Assembly: GCA_003244185.1 (NCBI GenBank)
Contig: QHBT01000035.1
Span: 87,675-151,674 of the forward strand
Direction of reading: 5' to 3'
Source: Candidatus Dormiibacter spiritus
Lineage (GTDB): Bacteria > Chloroflexota > Dormibacteria > Dormibacterales > Dormibacteraceae
Length of the DNA: 64,000 nucleotides
Shown piece after piece: positions 8,928-16,802 of this stretch. Position 1 is the first letter of the stretch; the number at the start of each line of letters is the position of its first letter. The translations under genes were made by a program, and so were the position numbers. The notes beneath the pieces are model-generated. The model saw nothing but the letters and a program-made list of their open reading frames with translations. It searched no databases and had not been told where the DNA came from.

Positions 8928-9702
8928 ACCGGGCTTGGTCGATACCCACCTCCACCTCGAGAGCCTGAACGAGCCTGGTCAGGCGCTGCGCGAAGCCCGC
9001 CTGGCGGGTGTCAGCGACTTCATAGCCATGGGGGTCGACGGCGAGACCAGCCGCCAGGCGCTGGCCATGGCCTCCGCGGGCGAGGGCGTTTGGGCCGCTG
9101 TCGGGCATCATCCGTTGAACCAGCAGGGGCCGGACCTGGGCCTTCTGCGCGAGCTGGCCGTCCACCCGCGCACTGTCGCGATCGGCGAAGTGGGCCTGGA
9201 CCACGTGGATGAGCACCGGGGGCCTCACGGTGAGCAGGTCAAGTGGTTTCGCGCCGCGTGCCGGCTGGCGCTGGAGCTGGGTCTGCCCGTCTCGGTTCAC
9301 ACCCGTGGCTGCGAGCAGGCGGTTTATGAAGTGCTGCGGGAGCATGCCGGCATCACCGGCGTCATGCACTACTGGACGCTCGATCGAGGCTGGGCCGAGC
9401 TCTTCCTGGAGCTGGGTCTCTACATCTCTTTCGCGGGGGTCCTGACCCGCGCCAGCCAGGCGGATCTTCGTCAGGTGGCGGCGAGCGTCCCCGGCGATCG
9501 CATCCTGCTAGAGACTGACGCGCCCTGGGGAACGCCCCGCGGCCGCAGCGGCTCCATGCAGCCCGCCTGGCTGCTGGACACCGCACTGGTGTTGGCAGGG
9601 CTGCGCGGTCTGGAGCTGGCCGAGCTCGCCCGGCTGGAACGGGCCAACGCGCAGGCGCTCTTTCCCAAGCTGAAGGCGGCAAGACCGGCGGTCGCCCGCT
9701 GA
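8920..9702 (+). CDS. tatD: TatD-family metal-dependent hydrolase
   Basis: TatD-like amidohydrolase-fold enzymes act as metal-dependent DNases or phosphoesterases. About 260 residues from GTG 8920 begin with the metal-binding DTHLHL. Then come [10 protein letters not shown], the VSVHTRG histidine strand, GVMHYWT and the terminal [14 protein letters not shown] longer frame reaches into metG but adds only non-homologous residues. The metG-tatD-rsmA order is widespread and supports the call. The stop TGA seems to supply the start of rsmA (CTGA). Confidence 0.85.
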   Translation: MIEPGLVDTHLHLESLNEPGQALREARLAGVSDFIAMGVDGETSRQALAMASAGEGVWAAVGHHPLNQQGPDLGLLRELAVHPRTVAIGEVGLDHVDEHRGPHGEQVKWFRAACRLALELGLPVSVHTRGCEQAVYEVLREHAGITGVMHYWTLDRGWAELFLELGLYISFAGVLTRASQADLRQVAASVPGDRILLETDAPWGTPRGRSGSMQPAWLLDTALVLAGLRGLELAELARLERANAQALFPKLKAARPAVAR

Positions 9703-10511
9703 GCAACACGTTCGAGCCGCGGGCAAGGAAGAGCCTGGGCCAGAACTGGCTGGTCGATCCCGACCTGCTGCGGAGGGTGATCGAAGCGGCTGGCATTCAG
9801 CACGAGGATGAGGTCCTGGAGATCGGAGCCGGCCCTGGCACGCTGACCGCCTATCTGGTGCGGCTCGCGCGCCGGGTGGTGGCCGTGGAGGTCGATCAAC
9901 GCCTTATATTCCGCCTCAGGGCGGCCGCCCCGGGGGCCGAGGTCCTCGCCGCTGACATCCTCGAGCTTGATCTTGGCAGGCTCTTTCCTTTGGGAGGGGA
10001 AGTGGTGGTGGGCAACATCCCCTACTACCTGAGCGGTGCGCTCCTCCGCCGCCTGCTGGAGCCTGAGCCGCGGCCGAAGCGCCTGAGCCTCGTGGTGCAG
10101 CGCGAGGTGGCTCAGCGCTGGTGCGGTGAGGACGGCTGGAGTCTCGCCACAGTGGTGGTGCATGCCTTCAGCCAGCCCCGGCTCGCCTTCACGCTGCCGC
10201 CGGCGGCCTTTCGGCCGGCGCCCAAGGTTCACTCAGCCTTGGTGGTGTTGGAGGTGCTGCCTCGGCCGGCCCTCCGGGTGCCGGATCCGGCGCAGTTCTT
10301 CAAATTCTCCGCTTCGCTGTTTCAGTTTCGCCGAAAGCAGCTGCAGGGCAGCCTGGCCAGGCTGAGTGGACTGCCCGCGGCGGCTGTGGCCGAGCGGCTG
10401 CGATCTCTGCAAATCGATCCCGCCCGGCGGCCCGAAACGCTCCGGCTGGCAGAGTGGGAGGCTCTGCACACAGCCTTCGGGGCACCCAAGTGCTCCAGCC
10501 CGGAGCACTAA
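9699..10511 (+). CDS. rsmA: 16S rRNA dimethyladenosine transferase (KsgA/RsmA), probable CTG start
   Basis: RsmA dimethylates two adjacent adenosines in the 3' hairpin of 16S rRNA. The product has the hallmark N-terminus RARKSLGQNWLVDPDLL, SAM motif I EIGAGPGTLTAYL, and the catalytic GNIPYYLSGALL. It ends in the helical RNA-binding region with QFRRKQLQGSL. The RKSLGQN stretch lies upstream of the first GTG (9777), and no ATG, GTG or TTG precedes it in frame. CTG 9699, which overlaps the tatD stop as CTGA, gives 270 residues starting [12 protein letters not shown], a normal length for the family. Confidence 0.9.
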   Translation: MSNTFEPRARKSLGQNWLVDPDLLRRVIEAAGIQHEDEVLEIGAGPGTLTAYLVRLARRVVAVEVDQRLIFRLRAAAPGAEVLAADILELDLGRLFPLGGEVVVGNIPYYLSGALLRRLLEPEPRPKRLSLVVQREVAQRWCGEDGWSLATVVVHAFSQPRLAFTLPPAAFRPAPKVHSALVVLEVLPRPALRVPDPAQFFKFSASLFQFRRKQLQGSLARLSGLPAAAVAERLRSLQIDPARRPETLRLAEWEALHTAFGAPKCSSPEH

Positions 10512-10523
10512 GCTTCAGCCAAG

Positions 10524-11864
10524 TTGACGGATTCCCCGCTGCCGCCGAGCGCTCGCACTGGCTTTCGCTACGTACTCGGCCAGCGCAACTTTCGCCTGAT
10601 CTGGTTCGCCCAGATAGCCGCCCAGCTGGCCGACAAGTTCCTGATGTTCTCGCTCATCATCCTTGCTTACAGGGTGTCCGGTGCCAACACAGGGGTGGCC
10701 ATCACGCTTCTCGCCTACACGCTGCCGGCGGTGGCGATCGCGCCGCTGGCCGGGGTCTTCGCCGACCGCCACAACCGCAAGGGCTTGATGGTCTGGACCA
10801 ATCTGGTCAGGGCAGTTCTGATTGCGCTCATCCCGGCGGCCAGCCTCGTTCCGGCTCTCCGCGGCGAGTACGTGCATCTGCTGGTGCTGACGTTTGCCTT
10901 TTCCGCCGTCGGCCAGCTCTTCAGCCCCGCCGAGGCCGCTGCGATCCCCACAGTCATCTCCAAGGAGGCGCTCATCACCGCCAACTCCATGGTCCTGGGA
11001 ACCATGGTCATCACCCTGGTGCTGGGCGCGCCGCTGGCTCCGATCGTCTCCCGGGTTGAGATCTATGCCCCCTACTGGATAGCGACCGGGCTCTTCCTGG
11101 CGGCGGCTGGCCTGATCGCATTGGCGCGCATCCCCAATCCCGAACGGACCCAGCACACAGGCGAGCGCCACCCCTTCAAGCAGCTGGCCCTGGAGCTGCG
11201 TGAGGGGATGGGGGTGCTGACCAGCTCGCCTGTGCTGCTGCTCGCCTTCGCCGAGCTGGCTCTGGCGGTCCTCGTGATGTTCATGATGTTCACGCTGGCG
11301 CCGGGCTACGTGACCCGCGTGCTGGGAGTGGCCGAGCAGGACACCTACCTGATAGTGGTGCCGGCCACCATCGGGACTTTGCTTAGCGCGGCCACCCTGG
11401 GCCAGCTCGGCCGCCGCTGGAACCGAGCTCGGCTCCTGATGGCGGCGCTGATCGCCACCGGGGTCACCCTGCTGGCCCTGGCGGTCTTGCCGGCCGTCCT
11501 GCGCAACTTCGTCGAGCTGCAGCCGCTCACCCGCGCCTTTGGCGCCGCTGCCAGCCTCCTGCTCGGATTGGAGTTCGGAGCGCTCATGATCCCTGCGCTC
11601 AGCGCACTCATGGAGGGGACCGCCGAGAGTGTCCGGGGCCGGGTCTTCGCACTTCTCTTCATGGTCGTGAACGGCGTCAGCGCCATCCCTGTGCTGCTGG
11701 GCGCAGTGCTCTCGGACGTGTTGGGCCCGGATCGGGTGATCGGCTCACTCGGCGTGCTGCTGGCGGCGGCCGGAGTGCTCAGCGCCGGCTACGCGCGGCG
11801 CGTCTTCGCCGCGCCGCGACCGCCTGCACCAGGGCAACAACACCGCCAGATCCCCCCGGCCTGA
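10524..11864 (+). CDS. MFS transporter, EntS/MFS_3-like
   Basis: A 446-residue multi-pass membrane protein with the 12-helix layout of the major facilitator superfamily. It opens FRLIWFAQIAAQLADKFLMF and carries GVFADRHNRKGLMVWTN, the family's cytoplasmic loop-2 signature of the D-R-x-x-R/K type. Its closest recognisable pattern is the MFS_3 group, which includes enterobactin and macrolide exporters, but the substrate is unknown. A long charged loop in the middle separates the two six-helix halves. The start is TTG, 12 nt after rsmA. It lies between rsmA and thrS with no functional link that I can see. Confidence 0.8.
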   Translation: MTDSPLPPSARTGFRYVLGQRNFRLIWFAQIAAQLADKFLMFSLIILAYRVSGANTGVAITLLAYTLPAVAIAPLAGVFADRHNRKGLMVWTNLVRAVLIALIPAASLVPALRGEYVHLLVLTFAFSAVGQLFSPAEAAAIPTVISKEALITANSMVLGTMVITLVLGAPLAPIVSRVEIYAPYWIATGLFLAAAGLIALARIPNPERTQHTGERHPFKQLALELREGMGVLTSSPVLLLAFAELALAVLVMFMMFTLAPGYVTRVLGVAEQDTYLIVVPATIGTLLSAATLGQLGRRWNRARLLMAALIATGVTLLALAVLPAVLRNFVELQPLTRAFGAAASLLLGLEFGALMIPALSALMEGTAESVRGRVFALLFMVVNGVSAIPVLLGAVLSDVLGPDRVIGSLGVLLAAAGVLSAGYARRVFAAPRPPAPGQQHRQIPPA

Positions 11865-11879
11865 AAACCCGGGAGCCGT

Positions 11880-13697
11880 TTGAAGGGTCCCATAACTATC
11901 GCGGGGGCCACGTTCCTTATCCTCGGAGACCAATTGGCCAGTGCCGCCGACGAACTCCGCTCGGAGCCGCTCTACGTGCTGCGGCACTCGACAGCGCATC
12001 TGCTCGCGGCTGCAGTCACCCAGCTCTGGCCGGGCACCAAGTACGCAATAGGTCCTCCGGTCGAGAACGGCTTCTACTACGACTTCCTGCTTCCGGAGCC
12101 GGTCGGCGAGGCGGACCTCCGCCGGATCGAGAAGAAGATGGAGGAGCTGGTCCGGCGCAACCTGCCCTATGAGCAGGTGGTGCTCAGCCGCAAGCAGGCG
12201 ATCGAGCGATTCCGGGCGCTCGGCCAGGATTTCAAGCTCGAGATCCTGGCGGGGGAGGCGGCGGCCGAGCAGGAGATCAGCTGCTATGCGACGGGAGAGT
12301 TCTTCGACCTCTGCCGGGGACCCCACGTCGATTCGACGCGACGCCTGGCCAATTTCAAGCTGACCAAGGTCTCGGGAGCTTATTGGCGAGGTGAGGAGAA
12401 GAACGCCCAGCTGACTCGCATCTACGGCACCGCCTGGCCCGACCGGGAGTCGCTTGACGACTACCTAAGGGCGCTGGCCGAGGCCGAGAAACGGGATCAC
12501 AAACGGCTCGGCCCCCAGCTGAAGCTGTTCCGGCTCGACGAACGGACCGGTCAGGGCATGGTTATCTGGCTGCCTCACGGCGCGACAGTTCGGCGGGAAC
12601 TGGAACGCTGGATAGTGGACGAGGAGCTGGCCCGTAGCTACCAGCACGTCGTCACTCCTGTCGTCGCGAAGCTCGACCTCTTCCGCCAGAGTGGCCACTA
12701 TCAGAAGTTCCAGGAAACCATGTTTCCGCCCATGCGGACCCCCGAGGGCGAGGAGCTGGAGCTGCGGCCGATGAACTGTCCTCATCACATTCTCGTCTAT
12801 GAGGCTGAGCCCCGCAGCTACCGCGACCTGCCGCTGCGGATCGCCGAGATCGGCAACATGTACCGCTGGGAGAAGTCGGGCGAACTGATGGGCATGATCC
12901 GGGTCCGCTCGATCGCCCTGAACGACGCTCACATCTTCTGCACCCCCGACCAGCTGCAGGAGGAGCTCCGTGGCGCCATCGAGCTCGCCCAGTACTTCAT
13001 GCGAACGCTGGGCGTCCAGATCCATCGCTACAGGCTTTCAATCCGCGACGACCAGGCGGCGAAGTGGGTGGGCGCTGACGAACAGTGGCGCCACGCCGAG
13101 TCGGCGCTGGCGGAAGCCTTGGACGCCAGCGGCGAGCGCTACGAGGTGGGCCGCGGCGAGGCCGCGTTCTACGGGCCGAAGCTCGACTTCCAGATCCTCG
13201 ATGCGCAGCGGCGGGAGTTCACCAACAACACGGTCCAGGTGGATTTCCAGCTGCCGCTTCGATTCGGCCTGGAGTACATCGCCCCTGATGGCTCGCGGCA
13301 GACTCCCATCATGGTCCATCGGGGGGCCCTGGGCGCTCTCGAGCGCTTCACCGCCTATCTGATCGAGCACTACGCGGGCGCTTTCCCAACCTGGTTGGCG
13401 CCGGTCCAGGTAGGGGTCCTGCCCATAACCGACGCCCACGTTCCGTACGCGCAGCAGGTGGCTGAGCGGCTGCGAAGGGAGCGCCTGCGGGTGGAGGTCG
13501 ACGCCCGGCCGGAGAGGGTGGGCAAGAAGATTGCCGAGGGCCGGAACCGGCGCCTGCCCTACCTGGCGGTGGTCGGTGAACGAGAGGCTGAATCGGGCAG
13601 CGTCCAGATCCGCGATCGGGCCGGAGAGCAGAGCAGCGAGGAGCTGGAGGCTTTTGTCGAGCGAGTCGCGAGCGAAGTCCGCCAGAAACGGCTCTGA
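11880..13697 (+). CDS. thrS: Threonyl-tRNA synthetase lacking the TGS domain
   Basis: ThrRS charges tRNA-Thr and clears mischarged serine. The 605 residues start about 30 residues before the editing domain motif LRHSTAHLLAAAV; CRGPHV also belongs to editing. The catalytic core has the zinc ligands in MNCPHH, DAHIF and MVHRG, motif 2 in YRWEKSGELMGMIRVRS, and an anticodon-binding domain at the end. The usual ~60-residue N-terminal TGS domain is absent. The upstream gene stops 16 nt before the TTG, so there is no room for it and no frameshift explains it. GGGAG lies just before the start. Confidence 0.92.
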   Translation: MKGPITIAGATFLILGDQLASAADELRSEPLYVLRHSTAHLLAAAVTQLWPGTKYAIGPPVENGFYYDFLLPEPVGEADLRRIEKKMEELVRRNLPYEQVVLSRKQAIERFRALGQDFKLEILAGEAAAEQEISCYATGEFFDLCRGPHVDSTRRLANFKLTKVSGAYWRGEEKNAQLTRIYGTAWPDRESLDDYLRALAEAEKRDHKRLGPQLKLFRLDERTGQGMVIWLPHGATVRRELERWIVDEELARSYQHVVTPVVAKLDLFRQSGHYQKFQETMFPPMRTPEGEELELRPMNCPHHILVYEAEPRSYRDLPLRIAEIGNMYRWEKSGELMGMIRVRSIALNDAHIFCTPDQLQEELRGAIELAQYFMRTLGVQIHRYRLSIRDDQAAKWVGADEQWRHAESALAEALDASGERYEVGRGEAAFYGPKLDFQILDAQRREFTNNTVQVDFQLPLRFGLEYIAPDGSRQTPIMVHRGALGALERFTAYLIEHYAGAFPTWLAPVQVGVLPITDAHVPYAQQVAERLRRERLRVEVDARPERVGKKIAEGRNRRLPYLAVVGEREAESGSVQIRDRAGEQSSEELEAFVERVASEVRQKRL

Positions 13698-13723
13698 AGC
13701 GTTCGGAGGACCGACCTGGTAAC

Positions 13724-13834
13724 ATGCAGGACGTCTTTGAAGCAGGGGTATCCGCCCCTCACCTCGCGGGCCGCATGGCTCTTAAGAGGTTCGGCGCTGG
13801 CGGATGGCACCTGTGCCGTCCGTTTTTTTGTTAG
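13724..13834 (+). CDS. Possible 36-codon leader ORF spanning the infC attenuator
   Basis: An ATG at 13724 opens a 36-codon frame that runs through the terminator hairpin and its T tract and stops at TAG 13832-13834. It encodes ...GGWHLCRPFFC near its end, with the two Phe codons lying in the T tract. It has no Shine-Dalgarno; TAACAT just before it could be a -10. Translation through the hairpin would prevent terminator folding. It may equally be a chance open frame. Confidence 0.25.
   Translation: MQDVFEAGVSAPHLAGRMALKRFGAGGWHLCRPFFC
13801..13829 (+). terminator. Intrinsic terminator/attenuator in the infC leader
   Basis: CGGATGGC (13801-13808), loop ACCTGT, then GCCGTCCG (13815-13822) followed by seven T. 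One G-U pair is present. It sits 46 nt before the infC start and 104 nt after thrS. It could end thrS transcription or, as in Firmicutes infC-rpmI-rplT leaders controlled by L20, act as an attenuator for the downstream operon. Further small hairpins, such as AGGGG/CCCCT near 13744-13759, lie upstream. Confidence 0.8.
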
Positions 13835-13874
13835 GAGAATAAAGCGACACTGAATTTGACCAAGGGATCGTCTC

Positions 13875-14435
13875 ATCCCGTTTAGAGAGCTTCGTATCAA
13901 CGATCAGATCCGCTCCCAGGAAGTGCGCCTGATCGACGACCAGAACAACCAGCTCGGCGTCCTCAGCACTGCGGCGGCGCTCCGCATAGCGGGGGAGAAG
14001 GGCCTCGACTTGGTCGAGGTGGCTCCTCAGGCAAGTCCGCCAGTCTGCAAGCTGCTTGATTACGGGCGCTACAAGTTCGAGACCATCAAGCGGGAGAAGG
14101 ACCAGCGGCGGAAGCAGAACACCACCAAGCTGAAGGAGATGAAGCTCCGACCGAAGGTGGCCGACCACGATTTCCAGACCAAATTCAAGGGTGTTCGCCA
14201 GTTCATCGAGCAAGGTGAGAAAGTCAAGGTGACGATTATGTTCAGGGGTCGGGAGATGGTCCATCAGGACATCGGCCGGCGCCTGCTGGACCGAGTGGCC
14301 GACGCGGCGAAGGAGATCGCCACTGTCGAGCGCGCGCCCATCATGGAGGGGCGGAACCTCTTCATGATCCTGGCGCCCAATCACCGTCCGCACCCTCAGC
14401 CGTCCGCGCCAGTACAGGTCAAGGAAGGAGTTTGA
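13875..14435 (+). CDS. infC: Translation initiation factor IF-3, ATC start
   Basis: IF-3 binds the 30S subunit, prevents 50S joining and checks the start codon. The conserved N-domain (RELRINDQIRSQEVRLID) lies upstream of the first GTG (13923), and an in-frame TGA at 13857 limits extension. No ATG, GTG or TTG exists between. ATC 13875, about 7 nt after AAGGGA, gives 186 residues beginning (M)PFRELRINDQIR. Rare starts are typical of infC and let IF-3 control its own synthesis. The linker and C-domain (YGRYKFE, KEMKLRPKVADHDFQTK) are normal. The stop overlaps the rpmI start. Confidence 0.93.
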   Translation: MPFRELRINDQIRSQEVRLIDDQNNQLGVLSTAAALRIAGEKGLDLVEVAPQASPPVCKLLDYGRYKFETIKREKDQRRKQNTTKLKEMKLRPKVADHDFQTKFKGVRQFIEQGEKVKVTIMFRGREMVHQDIGRRLLDRVADAAKEIATVERAPIMEGRNLFMILAPNHRPHPQPSAPVQVKEGV

Positions 14436-14629
14436 TGCCCAAGCTGAAGACCCGTAAAGACGTGGCCAAGCGCGTGCGGGTGACCAGAAACGGCAAGTTG
14501 GTCCGCCGGCACGCCTGGAAGAGCCATCTGCTGGAGCACAAGTCGGCCAAGCGCAAGCGCGGGTACCGAAGCTCGCCGTTGATTCATCCCTCGGACGTGC
14601 GCCAGGTTCGTCAGGCGCTGGGGATTTAG
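14435..14629 (+). CDS. rpmI: 50S ribosomal protein L35
   Basis: Small basic ribosomal protein of 64 residues. It begins [17 protein letters not shown] and contains [23 protein letters not shown], the L35 signature region. The ATG overlaps the infC stop (TGATG) and has a strong AAGGAAGGAG Shine-Dalgarno. The infC-rpmI-rplT order is conserved across bacteria. Confidence 0.95.
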   Translation: MPKLKTRKDVAKRVRVTRNGKLVRRHAWKSHLLEHKSAKRKRGYRSSPLIHPSDVRQVRQALGI

Positions 14630-14637
14630 GAAGTTAC

Positions 14638-14991
14638 ATGGCCAGAGTCAAGCGAGGCGTCAGCGCCCATCGACGGCACAAGGCAATCCTGGAGCGGGCC
14701 AAGGGTTTCCGCTACTCCAAGAAGCTGCTCTTCCGGTCCGCTAACGAGGCGGTCCTGCATTCGCTCGCCTATGCCTTCCGGGACCGGCGTCAGCGCAAGC
14801 GCGACTTCCGCCGGCTCTGGATCGCCCGCATCAACGCTGCCGCCCGCCAGAGCGGCATGCCCTACAACCGCTTCATGCACGGACTCCGCCAGGCCGGAGT
14901 GGAGATCGACCGCAAGGTGCTGGCCGACCTGGCTGTCGCCGACAGCGGCTCCTTCGCTCGGCTGGTCGAGGTTGCCAAGCAGAGCCAGTAG
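14638..14991 (+). CDS. rplT: 50S ribosomal protein L20
   Basis: L20 is needed early in 50S assembly, and in several bacteria represses infC-rpmI-rplT by binding the leader mRNA. The 117 residues include [39 protein letters not shown] and [21 protein letters not shown], all family signatures. The ATG is 8 nt after rpmI. The structured leader upstream of infC makes L20 feedback plausible here but is not proof. Confidence 0.96.
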   Translation: MARVKRGVSAHRRHKAILERAKGFRYSKKLLFRSANEAVLHSLAYAFRDRRQRKRDFRRLWIARINAAARQSGMPYNRFMHGLRQAGVEIDRKVLADLAVADSGSFARLVEVAKQSQ

Positions 14992-15736
14992 GGCCGCTCC
15001 GGCCGCGCCGGAAGCTGTTCTCTCGCCCGAGAACCGGGCTGTCAAGCGGCTGCGCCAGCTGGCCAAGAGGCGGGAACCTGGCCTGGCTTTGATCGAGGGT
15101 CCACGCGTGGTCGCGGAGGCCGCGGCGCGGGGCGTGCGCTTGGAACTGCTCGCGCTGCGGAAGGGCAGCGAGTCAAGCATCCCCGCCGAGCGTGTGATCG
15201 AGCTCGCTCCCCAGGTGTTCAGCGCGGTGAGTCAGACGGTCAGCCCACAGGGCGTCCTGGCAATAGGGGCCGTCAGGGAGTTGAGCGTCCCCGAAGCCCT
15301 GGCGGCGGCGCGGACAGCCGGCTGGCCGCTGGTGGTCCTGGACGGCGTGCAGGACCCCGGCAACGTGGGGACCATCTGCCGCAGCGCGGTGGCGGCGGGC
15401 GCCCCGGCGATCGCGGTGCTCGGCGGCGCCGACCCCTTCTCCGCGAAGGCGGTGAGGGCTTCGGCGGGGGCCGTGTTCGGTCTGGGCGTAGCTCGGGGTA
15501 CCTGGGCTGAGCTCGCCGGTGCGAGGGGATTGGGCGCCACTCCCCGCGGTGGCGGTGACATCCGCCGCCTGGACCTTCGCGGAGTGGAGGTTCTCGCGCT
15601 GGGCAGCGAGGCGCACGGGCTCAGCAACCCGCGACTTGAACCGGTGACCATCCCCATGCAGCCGGGGGCAGAATCGCTCAACGTGGCGGCGGCGGCCGCT
15701 GTGCTGCTGTTCGAGCTGCGAAGGCGGCTCGCATGA
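14972..15736 (+). CDS. TrmH/SpoU-family RNA 2'-O-ribose methyltransferase
   Basis: SPOUT-fold methyltransferase, probably acting on 23S rRNA or tRNA. The three SpoU motifs are visible: [35 protein letters not shown], and [18 protein letters not shown]. An N-terminal substrate-binding region ([20 protein letters not shown]) precedes them. TTG 14972 gives about 254 residues and overlaps the end of rplT by 20 nt; the exact start is uncertain. Position between rplT and pheS is typical for this family. Confidence 0.87.
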   Translation: MPSRASRAAPAAPEAVLSPENRAVKRLRQLAKRREPGLALIEGPRVVAEAAARGVRLELLALRKGSESSIPAERVIELAPQVFSAVSQTVSPQGVLAIGAVRELSVPEALAAARTAGWPLVVLDGVQDPGNVGTICRSAVAAGAPAIAVLGGADPFSAKAVRASAGAVFGLGVARGTWAELAGARGLGATPRGGGDIRRLDLRGVEVLALGSEAHGLSNPRLEPVTIPMQPGAESLNVAAAAAVLLFELRRRLA

Positions 15737-16752
15737 GCGATTTCGAGCAGACGGCGGCGGAAGCGCGCAGCCTGATCGCCCAGGCTCCTCATGCCGCTGA
15801 GCTGGAGCGCCTGCGCATCCATTACCTCGGCGCACGCGGAGTGCTGGTGCCACCGGACTTCTCGCAGCTGGCGCCGGACGAGAGGCAGGCGGCCGGCAGA
15901 GCCTACAACCTGGCCAAGCGTTCGCTCCAGGAGTCCCTGGCGGGGCGCCTGGATGAGCTGCGGCGTCGGCGGCTGGCCGACTTGGCCGACAGCGAGAGGA
16001 TCGACGTCACACTGCCCGGCCAACCGCCTCGGCTGGGCCGGCTGCATGTGCTGACAGTTGTCCAGCGAGAGATCGAGACGATCATGGAAAGGATGGGGTA
16101 CCAGGTGGAGATCGGCCCCGAGGTCGAGACTGACTGGTACAACTTCGAGGCGCTGAACCTGCCCCGCGGTCATGCCTCCCGCGACATGCAGGAGACCTTC
16201 TTCCTCAACCGCTCGGAGACGCTGGTGCTGCGCACGCACACCTCGCCCATGCAGATCCGGACCATGCTGAAGCATGGCGAGCCGCCAATCTATGCGGCGA
16301 TGCCCGGCCGGGTCTACAGGCAGGAGGCGACCGATGCCAGCCACCTGGCTCAGTTCATGCAGGTGGAGGCGCTGGCAGTGGATGTCGGCATCACTGTGGG
16401 TGATTTGAAGGGAACTGTGCAGTACTTCTCACAGTCGCTCTGGGACGAGGAGCGGAGGGTGCGTTTCAGGCCCAGCTACTTTCCCTACACGGAGCCCAGC
16501 TTTGAGTTCGACGTCTCCTGCTTGGTCTGCGGCGGCCGGGGCTGCCGCAGCTGCGGCGGCGACGGCTGGCTGGAGGCCGGCGGCTGCGGCATGGTCCATC
16601 CGGCAGTCCTCCGGAACGGGAACATCGATCCCGAGCGTTACAGCGGCTTCGCCTGGGGTTTCGGCATCGAGCGGATCGCGATGCTGAAATACGGGGTGGA
16701 GGACCTGCGCCTGTTCTACGAGAACGACCACCGCTTCTTGGAGCAGTTCTAG
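15733..16752 (+). CDS. pheS: Phenylalanyl-tRNA synthetase alpha subunit
   Basis: Catalytic subunit of the heterotetrameric PheRS. The 339-residue protein has an N-terminal coiled-coil arm, then motif 1 (ETDWYNFEALNLPRGHASRDMQ, split here by its class II Pro/Arg), motif 2 with RVYRQEATDASHLAQF, and motif 3 with GFGIERIAMLKYG. A Cys-rich loop (CLVCGGRGCRSCGGDG) before GCGMVHP is common in many bacterial PheS. The ATG overlaps the previous stop as ATGA. Confidence 0.95.
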   Translation: MSDFEQTAAEARSLIAQAPHAAELERLRIHYLGARGVLVPPDFSQLAPDERQAAGRAYNLAKRSLQESLAGRLDELRRRRLADLADSERIDVTLPGQPPRLGRLHVLTVVQREIETIMERMGYQVEIGPEVETDWYNFEALNLPRGHASRDMQETFFLNRSETLVLRTHTSPMQIRTMLKHGEPPIYAAMPGRVYRQEATDASHLAQFMQVEALAVDVGITVGDLKGTVQYFSQSLWDEERRVRFRPSYFPYTEPSFEFDVSCLVCGGRGCRSCGGDGWLEAGGCGMVHPAVLRNGNIDPERYSGFAWGFGIERIAMLKYGVEDLRLFYENDHRFLEQF

Positions 16753-16802
16753 GTGCCTGTACCGGTCGAAAGGGCGCAGCATCTGAGGGCTCGGGGGGCT
16801 GA

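Noticed and set aside
11865..11879. T-box or other amino-acid riboswitch before thrS
   Set aside because: Only 15 nt separate it from the previous stop; no room and no T-box sequence. The infC/pheST leader also shows no T-box core.
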